Below, piece after piece: positions 44,576 through 53,740 of a stretch of 64,000 nucleotides of DNA. A program made the position numbers and the translations under genes. The stretch's first letter is position 1, and every line of letters starts with the position of its first letter. The DNA is from Christiangramia flava JLT2011 (GTDB taxonomy: Bacteria > Bacteroidota > Bacteroidia > Flavobacteriales > Flavobacteriaceae), in assembly GCF_001951155.1 (NCBI RefSeq), contig NZ_CP016359.1, positions 1,636,001 through 1,700,000 of the forward strand, in the 5' to 3' direction. Below the pieces are notes generated by a model. It had not been told where the DNA came from, ran no database searches, and worked only from the letters and a program-made list of their open reading frames with translations.

Positions 44576-46672
44576 ATGGAAAAAACTTTTAAGTATGTAG
44601 ACTATCTATGGGACGAGCAAAAAGCTGCTTCATTAGGAGATGATCAGGTGGCCTTATTTTTATATAGATCCAATATTCTGGGTGCAGATTTGAGGATCAC
44701 GAATTTTGGAGGAGGAAACACGAGTTGTAAAACCACTGAAAAAGATCCGCTAACCAATGAAGATGTTGAGGTTATGTGGGTAAAAGGCTCCGGAGGAGAT
44801 ATCGGTACTTTAACCAGGGAAGGAATTGCCGGACTATATACCAAAAGATTGCGAGATCTTAAGAACGTATATCAGGGAATTACTGATGAAGATAGAATGG
44901 TTGGCTTGTTTAACCACTGTATATATGACCTGAACAGTAAAGCTCCTTCTATAGATACCCCCTTACACGGACTCTTACCTTTCGCACATATAGACCACTT
45001 ACATCCAGATGCGCTTATCGCGGTGGCTGCTGCTAAAGACAGCGAAAAAGTAACTAAAAAGATATGGGGGGGTACTATGGGTTGGGTGCCATGGCAACGA
45101 CCTGGTTTTGATCTGGGGTTACAACTGGAAAAATGTTTGGAGGAAAATCCTGGAATACGCGGGATTGTACTGGGTAGCCACGGTCTTTTTACCTGGGGAG
45201 ATACTTCTTACGAATGTTATATGAACAGTCTTGAGGTGATTGAAACTGCTTCAGAATACATAGCTAGTAAGATCAAAGAAAATGGAGAGGTTTTCGGGGG
45301 GAAAAAATTAGAAAGTCTTCCTGCTGAAGAAAGAAAAGATAAAGCAGCAATTTTAATGCCTTTACTGCGCGGTTTGGTATCTTCAGAAAACCAAATGATA
45401 GGTCATTTTACAGATTCTGATACTGTATTGCAATTTATTAATAGTAACGACCTGGAAAGGCTTGCGCCCATGGGAACATCATGTCCAGATCACTTTTTAA
45501 GAACAAAGATCCAGCCTCTTATCTTAAACCTGGAGACTTCTGAAGACATTTCAAAAACAGAAAATGTTTTAGGAAAATTAAGGCCAGATTTCGAACAATA
45601 TAGAAAAGAATATAAAGACTATTACGAAAATTGTAAGCATGATAATAGCCCGGCGATGAGAGATCCAAATCCGGTGATCATTATCTATCCTGGTGTTGGA
45701 ATGTTCAGTTTTGCCAAGAACAAGCAAACGGCGCGAGTGGCCAGCGAGTTCTACGTAAATGCGATCAATGTGATGCGTGGTGCTGAAGCGATTACAGAAT
45801 ATACCTCATTGCCAAGACAGGAAGCCTTTGATATTGAATACTGGCTTTTAGAAGAAGCCAAATTACAAAGAATGCCGGCAGAACAACCTCTTTCCCGTAG
45901 AGTAGCACTGGTTACTGGAGCTGGAGGAGGAATTGGTAAAGCGATAGCAGATAAACTAGTAGCAGAAGGAGCCAATGTAGTGCTTACAGATATTAATAAA
46001 GATAATTTAAAGGAAGCGGTTGCTACATATAAACGCGACCAGGTACATGGAGCACTTTGTGACGTTACCAAAGCAGAATCTATAGATGCCGCCTATAAAA
46101 AAGCTAACTTGGCTTTTGGTGGAGTAGATATTATCGTGCACTCGGCAGGACTGGCCATTTCTAAATCTTTAGAAGATACGACCCAGAAAGATTGGGACTT
46201 GCTTCAGGATATTTTAGTAAAAGGTCAATTCCTGATAGCTCAAAAAGGAGTGGAGATCATGAAACAACAAGGTCTTGGAGGTGATATTGTTAATATTGCT
46301 AGTAAGAACGGACTGGTTGCAGGCCCAAATAATGTTGGTTACGGGACTGCAAAAGCGGCGCAGCAGCACATGACACGTTTACTTGCTGCTGAATTGGGGC
46401 CAGATCATATTCGAGTAAACACGGTAAATCCTGATGGAGTGATCGTGGGAAGTAAAATATGGGAAGGTGAATGGGCAGAAGGTCGCGCTAAAGCTTATGG
46501 GATTGAGGTTAAAGACCTTCCAAAGCATTACGCGAAAAGAAATCTTTTACAGGAAATTATTCTTCCGGAAGATATTGCTAATGGAGTATTTGCATGTGTT
46601 GGAATTTTAGATAAAAGTACGGGAAACACCATAAATGTTGATGGAGGAATGGCTAACGCCTTTGTAAGATAA
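44576..46672 (+). CDS. rhaEW: bifunctional rhamnulose-1-phosphate aldolase / L-lactaldehyde dehydrogenase
   Basis: The protein has 698 residues in two parts. Residues 1-~430 form a class II aldolase/adducin domain (NFGGGNTSCKTT, WVKGSGGDIGTL, the HGLLPFAHIDHLHPDA metal site, GSHGLFTWGD). The C-terminal ~260 residues are a short-chain dehydrogenase (VALVTGAGGGIGKAIADKL for NAD binding, then YGTAKAAQQHM with the catalytic Tyr/Lys, and a closing NTINVDGGMANAF). The aldolase splits rhamnulose-1-phosphate to DHAP and L-lactaldehyde; the second domain oxidises the aldehyde to L-lactate, as in known RhaEW proteins. The lldD-like gene downstream fits this product. A strong terminator follows the gene. 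Confidence 0.93.
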   Translation: MEKTFKYVDYLWDEQKAASLGDDQVALFLYRSNILGADLRITNFGGGNTSCKTTEKDPLTNEDVEVMWVKGSGGDIGTLTREGIAGLYTKRLRDLKNVYQGITDEDRMVGLFNHCIYDLNSKAPSIDTPLHGLLPFAHIDHLHPDALIAVAAAKDSEKVTKKIWGGTMGWVPWQRPGFDLGLQLEKCLEENPGIRGIVLGSHGLFTWGDTSYECYMNSLEVIETASEYIASKIKENGEVFGGKKLESLPAEERKDKAAILMPLLRGLVSSENQMIGHFTDSDTVLQFINSNDLERLAPMGTSCPDHFLRTKIQPLILNLETSEDISKTENVLGKLRPDFEQYRKEYKDYYENCKHDNSPAMRDPNPVIIIYPGVGMFSFAKNKQTARVASEFYVNAINVMRGAEAITEYTSLPRQEAFDIEYWLLEEAKLQRMPAEQPLSRRVALVTGAGGGIGKAIADKLVAEGANVVLTDINKDNLKEAVATYKRDQVHGALCDVTKAESIDAAYKKANLAFGGVDIIVHSAGLAISKSLEDTTQKDWDLLQDILVKGQFLIAQKGVEIMKQQGLGGDIVNIASKNGLVAGPNNVGYGTAKAAQQHMTRLLAAELGPDHIRVNTVNPDGVIVGSKIWEGEWAEGRAKAYGIEVKDLPKHYAKRNLLQEIILPEDIANGVFACVGILDKSTGNTINVDGGMANAFVR

Positions 46673-46690
46673 TAGTTTGTTTTTAAATTC

Positions 46691-46725
46691 AAAAAGGGAT
46701 TTTCAGTAAATGGCGATCCCTTTTT
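46691..46725 (+). terminator. intrinsic terminator between rhaEW and rhaI
   Basis: AAAAAGGGAT (46691-46700) pairs with ATCCCTTTTT (46716-46725) around a 15-nt loop. It would lower expression of the genes after rhaEW unless read through. Confidence 0.7.
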
Positions 46726-46748
46726 AATACCTGATTTTAAGCTGATTT

Positions 46749-48029
46749 ATGAAAATTGATAAAAATAATATTTCAGATCATAACAAGAAATATAAGAATT
46801 CATTCCAGAATGAATTCGATTTTGTTTCCGATAAGCTGGAGAAAAAAGGGATCGATATAGAAGAGATCGTAAAGAAAGTAAGCGATTTCCAGGTGGCAAT
46901 TCCTAGCTGGGCTTTGGGCGCAGGAGGTACTCGTTTTGGACGTTTCTCTTATGGAGGAGAACCTTCCTCCCTGGAACAAAAACTTCAGGATGTTGGAATA
47001 TTACATGCGCTTACAAGATCGGCCGGATCTGTATCTTTACATATTCCCTGGGATATCCCGAAGGATATTGAGGCGATCAAGGAAATTGCCAAAGGCAATG
47101 AGATCACTTTCGATGCTATGAATTCTAATACATTCCAGGATCAGAAAGATGCTAAAAAGAGCTATAAATTTGGTTCCTTAAACAATTCAGATCAGGAAAT
47201 AAGAGATTTTGCTGTAGAGCATAATCGTGAGGTCATTAAAATAGGGAAAGAGCTGGGTTCTAAAAGTCTTACTGTCTGGCTGGCCGATGGCGCTAGTTTT
47301 CCTGGTCAGTTAAATTTTCAACGAGCCTTGGATAATACTCATACCAGCTTGAAAGGTATTTATGATACTCTTCCAAAAGATTGGAAAATGTTCATTGAAT
47401 ATAAACCCTACGAACCTAATTTTTACAGCACAACCATTCAGGATTGGGGAACTTCCCTGATGCTAGCTAATGCCTGCGGCGAAAAAGCTTATACTCTTGT
47501 AGATCTTGGGCATCATTTGCCAAATACCAATATCGAGCAAATTGTAGCTACGTTAATGTATAAAGGCAAATTGGGAGGATTTCATTTTAATGATAGCAAA
47601 TACGGGGATGATGATGTTACGGTAGGATCTATTAAACCATATGCCCTTTTCCTTATTTTTAATGAACTGGTTTATGGCATGGAGAATAATCCTAACAATC
47701 CCGAACTGGCGTGGATGATAGATGCCAGTCATAACATCAAAGACCCTCTGGAGGATCTGCTACAGTCTATAGAAGCTATTCTGCTGGCTTACACAAAGGC
47801 ATTGCTTATAGATCAAAAGGAACTTAGAGAAGCACAATTGGCTCATGATGTGGTAAAATGCCAGGAAATTCTGCAGGATGCTTATCGCTTCGATGTAAGA
47901 GTTATACTTCAGGCAGCAAGATTAAAGCAAGATGCTCCTTTAAATCCTCTGGAAGCTTATCGCAGTTTTAACGTGCGTAAAAATCTAATTCTGGAAAGAG
48001 GAAATAAAACAATCGCTACGGGTCTATAA
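46749..48029 (+). CDS. rhaI: L-rhamnose isomerase, RhaI type
   Basis: The 426-residue xylose-isomerase-like TIM barrel protein shows IPSWALGAGGTRFGRF at the start and metal ligands in FIEYKPYEPNF, TLVDLGHHLPN and GFHFNDSKYGDDD. These blocks mark the Pseudomonas stutzeri-type RhaI and not E. coli RhaA. It converts L-rhamnose to L-rhamnulose. It lies 11 nt before the kinase gene, in a cytoplasmic catabolic operon that continues to the transporter. Confidence 0.9.
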   Translation: MKIDKNNISDHNKKYKNSFQNEFDFVSDKLEKKGIDIEEIVKKVSDFQVAIPSWALGAGGTRFGRFSYGGEPSSLEQKLQDVGILHALTRSAGSVSLHIPWDIPKDIEAIKEIAKGNEITFDAMNSNTFQDQKDAKKSYKFGSLNNSDQEIRDFAVEHNREVIKIGKELGSKSLTVWLADGASFPGQLNFQRALDNTHTSLKGIYDTLPKDWKMFIEYKPYEPNFYSTTIQDWGTSLMLANACGEKAYTLVDLGHHLPNTNIEQIVATLMYKGKLGGFHFNDSKYGDDDVTVGSIKPYALFLIFNELVYGMENNPNNPELAWMIDASHNIKDPLEDLLQSIEAILLAYTKALLIDQKELREAQLAHDVVKCQEILQDAYRFDVRVILQAARLKQDAPLNPLEAYRSFNVRKNLILERGNKTIATGL

Positions 48030-48040
48030 AAATAATCAAC

Positions 48041-49417
48041 ATGAGTCAGGGAAAGGTAACGGCTGTTTTTGATATCGGAAAAACGAACAAGAAATTTTTT
48101 CTTTTCGATGAAGAGTTTCAGGAACTTCACAGGGAATATATCAGGATCGATGAAATTAAAGACGAAGATGGATATCCTACAGAAGATCTGGAATCCTTAA
48201 AAAACTGGATGAGAAAGGTCTTTAACGATATTCTTGAAACCGAAAAATACGATATCTCTGCCATCAATTTTTCTACTTATGGAGCCAGTTTGGTGCATTT
48301 AGATGAAAATAATGAAATTCTTACTCCCTTATACAATTATACGAAAGATATAGACGCTTCAGTAATAGAATCATTTTATGAAAAATATGGTCCTGAAGAG
48401 GATTTTGAGGAATTAACAGGATCGCCTAAAGCAGGATTGCTTAATTCGGGCATGCAACTTTACTGGATCAAGCAAACGCAGCCAGAAATCTTTAAAAAAA
48501 TTAAATACTCGCTGCATTTACCACAATATCTCAGTTATATTTTCACGGGAATTCCAATAAGTGAATATACCAGTATAGGTTGTCATACGGCCATGTGGGA
48601 TTACAAGAAAAGGGATTACCATAGCTGGATCTATGAAGAAAACATACACTTGATCCTGCCGCCAATTGTTTCTACGGAAACCAGTTTTAATATGAACTAT
48701 AATGGCAAAAGAATAAAAATTGGTGTAGGTATTCATGATAGCTCGGCGGCACTTTTGCCGTATGTACGCAGCATCAGGGAAAATTTCATCCTGGTTTCCA
48801 CTGGAACCTGGAGCATCTCTTTCAATCCTTTTTCAGACTCTAAATTGTCTAAATTGGAAGTTGAAAAAGGGTGTATAAATTATATGCGTATTAACGGGAA
48901 AGCGGTAAAAGCTTCCAGGTTATTTTTAGGGAACGAGTTCAAAAAGCAAATTGAATTTCTTTCAGATTATTACCAGGTTCCGAAAGATTTTCATAAAAAG
49001 ATCTTGTTCGATTATGATATTTATTACGAGATAACCAAAGATTTTGAACCTATGTTCAGGTGGTTTAGTCTTGAAACTGAGAATATGCCTTCTGAAACTA
49101 TAATCAATTACTATAATGTAGAGCAGGCCTATCATCATTTAATGATCGAGCTGGTAAAAGTTCAGGCTGAAAGTATTAAAACTATAGAGGGCAACTCCAG
49201 CAATTACAAGTTATACGTAGATGGCGGCTTTACAGATAATAATGTCTACATACAGTTGCTGTCTCACTACTTGCGGAATATGTCTTTAAGAACCACGAAA
49301 TCGTCTCTGGGCTCTGCTCTTGGTGCCGCACTTTCTATTTCAGACAAAAAATTAAATTCTAAATTTTTAAAGAAAAATTACTCTTTGAAAAAGCACGTTC
49401 CATTTATAATTAATTAA
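48041..49417 (+). CDS. FGGY-family sugar kinase, probable rhamnulokinase
   Basis: The 458-residue protein starts with the phosphate-binding AVFDIGKTNKKFFLFD and has GVGIHDSSAALLPY, LVSTGTWSISFNPF and LYVDGGFTDNNVYIQLL, all typical of FGGY kinases. It is diverged from E. coli RhaB, but its place between rhaI and lldD and after rhaEW makes L-rhamnulose the most likely substrate. L-fuculose kinase activity is the main alternative. It ends 2 nt before the next gene. Confidence 0.85.
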   Translation: MSQGKVTAVFDIGKTNKKFFLFDEEFQELHREYIRIDEIKDEDGYPTEDLESLKNWMRKVFNDILETEKYDISAINFSTYGASLVHLDENNEILTPLYNYTKDIDASVIESFYEKYGPEEDFEELTGSPKAGLLNSGMQLYWIKQTQPEIFKKIKYSLHLPQYLSYIFTGIPISEYTSIGCHTAMWDYKKRDYHSWIYEENIHLILPPIVSTETSFNMNYNGKRIKIGVGIHDSSAALLPYVRSIRENFILVSTGTWSISFNPFSDSKLSKLEVEKGCINYMRINGKAVKASRLFLGNEFKKQIEFLSDYYQVPKDFHKKILFDYDIYYEITKDFEPMFRWFSLETENMPSETIINYYNVEQAYHHLMIELVKVQAESIKTIEGNSSNYKLYVDGGFTDNNVYIQLLSHYLRNMSLRTTKSSLGSALGAALSISDKKLNSKFLKKNYSLKKHVPFIIN

Positions 49418-49419
49418 CA

Positions 49420-50565
49420 ATGGCCTTTAATTCTAAGTATCCTTCTGTAGAAGATCTTCGGCAAAGAGCAAAAGAAAGAGTACCAGCATTTGCTTTTGAA
49501 TATCTGGATGGAGGCTGTAATGAAGACGTAAATATTAGTCGCAATACCAGAGAAATTAGAGAGGTGCAGTTGCAACCAAGGTATTTGCGCAATTATGGAA
49601 ATAGTTCTACAAAAACGAAAGTTCTGGGAATGGAATTCGATGCTCCTTTTGGTATTTCGCCAGTAGGACTTCAAGGTCTTATGTGGCCAAATTCCCCTCA
49701 AATTCTTGCTTCGGCTGCATATAAACACAATATCCCTTTTATTTTGAGTACAGTAACTACCATGGATATTGAAGAAGCAAGCCGACTTACTGATGGCCAG
49801 GCTTGGTTCCAATTATATAATCCCGTAGAAAATTCTGTAAGAAATGATATTTTAAGTAGAGCAAAAGATGCAGGTTGTCCGGTACTGGTACTACTATGTG
49901 ATGTTCCTACTTTTGGGTATCGACCAAGAGATATACGGAATGGGCTTGCATTGCCTCCAAAAATGTCGTTTAAGAATATTTTACAAATCCTAGGGAAACC
50001 CACCTGGGCCTTGAATACTTTAAAATATGGTCAACCTACTTTTGAGAATTTGAAACCTTATACACCTGAAGGCTTAAATCTAAAACAACTTGGGCAGTTT
50101 ATGGATAAAACATTTTCTGGCCGCCTGAATGAAGATTTGATAAAACCCATTAGGGATAAATGGGAAGGTAAATTGGTGCTGAAGGGGGTGTCATCAAAAC
50201 AGGACACCGAAGACGCGATAAGAATGGGTTTTGATGGTATTATAGTTTCAAATCACGGAGGTCGACAGCTGGATGCTGGTGAATCAACTATCCATTCTCT
50301 TCAAAATATTGTTGAAAAATATAATGATAAAATTGAAATCATGATGGATAGTGGCTTAAGGTCAGGTCCTGATATTGCTCGTACACTTGCTTGCGGTGCT
50401 AAATTCACCTTTATGGGGAGGTCCTTTATGTATGGCGCTGCCGCATTAGGAGATCAGGGAGGTGATCATACCATTAGCATGATGAAAACACAATTCCAAC
50501 AAGTGATGGACCAATTGTGCTGTGATAAAGTAGAAGATTTACCCAAATATTTAATCAAGAATTAA
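49420..50565 (+). CDS. lldD: FMN-dependent L-lactate dehydrogenase (alpha-hydroxy acid oxidase family)
   Basis: The 381-residue TIM-barrel flavoprotein contains FAFEYLDGGCNEDVN at the start, FGISPVGLQGLMWPN, WFQLYNP, LVLKGVSSKQDTEDA with the FMN Lys, and SNHGGRQLDAG with the catalytic His. It oxidises an L-2-hydroxy acid; in this operon L-lactate from RhaEW is the natural substrate, giving pyruvate and passing electrons to quinone. The gene symbol follows this inferred role. It lies 17 nt before the transporter gene. Confidence 0.87.
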   Translation: MAFNSKYPSVEDLRQRAKERVPAFAFEYLDGGCNEDVNISRNTREIREVQLQPRYLRNYGNSSTKTKVLGMEFDAPFGISPVGLQGLMWPNSPQILASAAYKHNIPFILSTVTTMDIEEASRLTDGQAWFQLYNPVENSVRNDILSRAKDAGCPVLVLLCDVPTFGYRPRDIRNGLALPPKMSFKNILQILGKPTWALNTLKYGQPTFENLKPYTPEGLNLKQLGQFMDKTFSGRLNEDLIKPIRDKWEGKLVLKGVSSKQDTEDAIRMGFDGIIVSNHGGRQLDAGESTIHSLQNIVEKYNDKIEIMMDSGLRSGPDIARTLACGAKFTFMGRSFMYGAAALGDQGGDHTISMMKTQFQQVMDQLCCDKVEDLPKYLIKN

Positions 50566-50582
50566 TTTAAAGAATACTTAGC

Positions 50583-52001
50583 ATGGCCTTAAATAATCAG
50601 GAGGAAGTGGCAATAAAAGAAATTTCTGGAGGTGAATTTGAGAGAGAGGCTGTTCCGGAATCTAACTGGAAAAGCTGGAAAAGCTTTCTTGGTATGTATG
50701 CAGGAGAGCATGCTGCAGGAACAGAATTCGTTATAGGCCCATTATTCCTTACTACCGGGGTAAGTGCCTTCGATTTGATCTTCGGGCTAATCCTGGGAAA
50801 TCTTATGGCCGTATTAAGCTGGCGATTTTTGACTGCTGAAATCGGAACTAAATTTAGATTCACTTTATATTATCATTTAGAAAAAATCTGCGGTACGCGG
50901 TTGGTTATTATATATAATTTAGCAAATGGGATGCTATTTTGTTTTCTAGCTGGGGCAATGATTACAATCTCTGCAACAGCGGTGGGGATTCCTTTTGATA
51001 TGGAAATGCCTCAGCTTACAGATACATTGCCAAACGGCGTCACATGGGTGGTTATAGTACTTTCAATAGGAACCGTTATTTCAGTTATTGCTGCTAGAGG
51101 TTATTCAATGGTAGCCAAAGCGGCCAACTGGATGTCTCCTATAATTGTTTTGGCTTTCATAGTTTGTGGAATTGTAGCCCTTTTTCAATTGAATGTGAAT
51201 AATTTTAGTGATTTCTGGAATATTTGGGGGAGTGGAAGTGAACCATTTCCAGGACAAATTAAATATACTTTCTGGCATGTATTTTTATGGTCCTGGTTTG
51301 CAAATGCTGCTATGCACATAGGTATGTCTGATCTTTCAGTGTTTCGTTTTGCTAAAAGAGCAAATACAGGCTGGACCACGGCAGCAGGTATGTATGTTGG
51401 TCATTTTATTGCATGGATATCAGCTTGTCTTTTGTATGCGGTTTATTTAAAATCTCCTGAAGCTCTTGTTTTTCTTAATAACGGTGAGGCTCCGCCCGTT
51501 GCTCCTGGTCCATTAGCCTATAATGCAATTGGATTTTTCGGAATTATAGCGGTAATTCTTGCAGGCTGGACAACTGCGAACCCAACTATATATAGAGCCG
51601 GTTTAGCATTCCAGGCAATTCTGCCCAAAACTTCTACCTTCTGGGTCACTATTATTGCCGGAGGAATAGCAACTATTGCTGGTCTATTTCCAGCATTTGC
51701 CATGCGTTTATTAGATTTTGTAGCCTTATATGGCTTTATACTGGCTCCAGTGGGTGCAGTAATTGTATTTGAATATTTCTTTGGGAAAAAGATAGGGATA
51801 CAATCCTTTTATGCACAAAAAACAGGAGGGCGATTCAATCTGGCAGTTTTTTGGGCCTGGATAATTAGCTTCGGAGTATTTTATTACATATCTATTCAAT
51901 ACGACGTGTTTCTTTCTTTTCTAACATTACCAGCCTGGTTGCTCTGTGGGACATTATTTTTAGTTTTAAGTAGGTTTTACCAGGCGAGAGTAGATTGCTA
52001 A
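50583..52001 (+). CDS. NCS1-family (purine-cytosine permease-like) transporter
   Basis: The 472-residue protein has about 12 hydrophobic helices. MYAGEHAAGTEFVIGPLF early, WSWFANAAMHIGMSDLS mid-way and AGWTTANPTIYRAGLAF late resemble NCS1 cation symporters such as CodB. Known members carry nucleobases, hydantoins or related compounds. Here the gene closes a rhamnose catabolic operon and no classical rhamnose permease is visible, so it may carry L-rhamnose, lactate or a uronate across the inner membrane. That is inference from position only. Confidence 0.75.
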   Translation: MALNNQEEVAIKEISGGEFEREAVPESNWKSWKSFLGMYAGEHAAGTEFVIGPLFLTTGVSAFDLIFGLILGNLMAVLSWRFLTAEIGTKFRFTLYYHLEKICGTRLVIIYNLANGMLFCFLAGAMITISATAVGIPFDMEMPQLTDTLPNGVTWVVIVLSIGTVISVIAARGYSMVAKAANWMSPIIVLAFIVCGIVALFQLNVNNFSDFWNIWGSGSEPFPGQIKYTFWHVFLWSWFANAAMHIGMSDLSVFRFAKRANTGWTTAAGMYVGHFIAWISACLLYAVYLKSPEALVFLNNGEAPPVAPGPLAYNAIGFFGIIAVILAGWTTANPTIYRAGLAFQAILPKTSTFWVTIIAGGIATIAGLFPAFAMRLLDFVALYGFILAPVGAVIVFEYFFGKKIGIQSFYAQKTGGRFNLAVFWAWIISFGVFYYISIQYDVFLSFLTLPAWLLCGTLFLVLSRFYQARVDC

Positions 52002-52099
52002 ATATTTATATGGATGAATTTCATTGGCATTATTTTACTGAAAGGAAAAGAATATAAAAGTATTGAATACACTCACTTTAATTTGAAAAAATAAATAAC

Positions 52100-53581
52100 A
52101 TGGTCTCTTATCGTATATTTCTAATCTTTTTCTTTTTAGTGGTTTCCTGTAAGGATAAGGATAATCAGAAGGGAAAAGTAGTCATGAATTCACAAGAAAA
52201 GAGGCAGGGATTTCGGCCCGACTGGGTAGACAAGGTAGGTGCTAAAGAAAATAAATTCAAAGACAGTACCTATTTTGTCAACAATTATAATGCTATAAAT
52301 GATGGTTCCGCTCTTACAACAAATGCAATTCAAAAGACTATAGATGATTGTTTTAGAAATGGAGGGGGAACTGTTGCTTTTAAACCAGGGATATACCTTA
52401 CAGGCTCAATATTTATTAAGGAGGGTGTTCATTTTATTGTTCATAAGGGCGTCGAAATCCGGGGGAGTGAGAATATAGAAGATTATCCATTAATAGACAC
52501 CCGGGTTGCCGGAGTAGAACTGGAATGGCCTGCGGCTTTAATAAATGTGCGAGATCAAAAAAATGTTACAATAAGTGGAAATGGAATTGTTGACGGCCAG
52601 GGGAAGGTCTTTTGGGATTATTACTGGAAATCACGTAGGGAGTATGAACCCAAAGGTCTGAGATGGATTGTTGACTATGATGCCCAAAGACCAAGAACAT
52701 TTTTAATTTCTAATTCTAAAAATATCTTTTTAAAAGATCTGAATATTCAAAAAGCAGGATTCTGGACTGTCCAGGTGCTTTATTCTGAATATGTTACCGT
52801 AGATGGATTAACTATTCGGAATAATATTGGGGGGCATGGTCCAAGTACTGATGGCATAGACATCGATTCTTCTCAATGGATACTGGTACAAAATTGTGAT
52901 ATCGATTGTAATGACGATAATTTCTGTCTTAAGGCAGGTAGGGATTGGGATGGGTTAAGGGTTGACAGGCCTACTGAATATGTGGTAATTCGAGACTGTA
53001 TAGCGAGACAGGGTGCAGGTCTATTCACTATAGGAAGTGAAACTTCCGGGGATATTCGTCATGTTTATGTTTCAAATATTCAGGGAATGGGGGCCAGAAA
53101 TGGACTTAACATTAAATCTGCTACTACCCGTGGAGGAACTGTTGAAGATATTTATCTTGAAAATATAAAAATGGATAGCGTGGGTACATTTATGGAAGTT
53201 TCAATGAACTGGAATCCAACTTATAGTTATTCCAAATTGCCAAAAGAGTATGATATAAATAAAATTCCCGAACACTGGAAGACTATGCTTAAAAAAGTAG
53301 AGCCTGCATTTAAGGGTATTCCTAAATTTAAGGATATAACTTTATACAATATTGAAGTGAAAAATGCCAAAAGAGCAATCAATGTGAACGGTATAGACAG
53401 TTCCTTGGTCGAAAATATGAATTTAAAAGATGTGCATATACACTCAGAAAAAGCTGGCCAGATAAATTTTAGTAAAAACTGGAATCTGAACAATGTAAGC
53501 CTAAATATAAATAATGGTTCTAAATTAGAAATTATGAATACGTACAAAGTGAAGTTTCATGATTCAATATATCAGCACTAA
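52100..53581 (+). CDS. GH28 family hydrolase, lipoprotein
   Basis: The 493-residue protein has a lipobox (FFLVVSCKDKD) and a right-handed beta-helix beginning VNNYNAINDGSALTTNAIQK. Catalytic Asp blocks are PSTDGIDIDSSQW and DCNDDNFCLKAGRDWDG; ETSGDIRHVYVSNIQG resembles the region with the binding-site Arg. It differs clearly from the copy at 37165 and may be an exo-acting rhamnogalacturonan or galacturonan hydrolase. It follows the transporter by 98 nt, with no convincing copy of the shared motif in between. Confidence 0.87.
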   Translation: MVSYRIFLIFFFLVVSCKDKDNQKGKVVMNSQEKRQGFRPDWVDKVGAKENKFKDSTYFVNNYNAINDGSALTTNAIQKTIDDCFRNGGGTVAFKPGIYLTGSIFIKEGVHFIVHKGVEIRGSENIEDYPLIDTRVAGVELEWPAALINVRDQKNVTISGNGIVDGQGKVFWDYYWKSRREYEPKGLRWIVDYDAQRPRTFLISNSKNIFLKDLNIQKAGFWTVQVLYSEYVTVDGLTIRNNIGGHGPSTDGIDIDSSQWILVQNCDIDCNDDNFCLKAGRDWDGLRVDRPTEYVVIRDCIARQGAGLFTIGSETSGDIRHVYVSNIQGMGARNGLNIKSATTRGGTVEDIYLENIKMDSVGTFMEVSMNWNPTYSYSKLPKEYDINKIPEHWKTMLKKVEPAFKGIPKFKDITLYNIEVKNAKRAINVNGIDSSLVENMNLKDVHIHSEKAGQINFSKNWNLNNVSLNINNGSKLEIMNTYKVKFHDSIYQH

Positions 53582-53730
53582 TAAAAGTTTAAGTTAATTA
53601 AAAATTGGACCTCTTCAATTCTAAACCTCAATAAGCCTAAAACTATTTAATTCTAAAAATTCAAAAAATCTAGTTTTTTGGATAAAAATGGAGTGATAAT
53701 ATAAAATTTAAAAAAATCATTTTAATCGTG

Positions 53731-53740
53731 TAATCGATTG
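53731..53740 (+). promoter_or_regulatory. TAATCGATTG element overlapping the kduI start
   Basis: The ten bases are identical to 21727-21736 in the susC leader, and their last three are the proposed TTG start codon. GAGTGATAAT lies 31 nt upstream (53691-53700), also shared with the susC leader. It may be an operator that affects transcription or translation start. Confidence 0.3.

Noticed and set aside
52061..52085. Possible copy of the shared promoter motif before the second GH28 (TATTGAATACAC)
   Set aside because: The core matches poorly and the nearest -7-like box is 16 nt away, not 28 nt.
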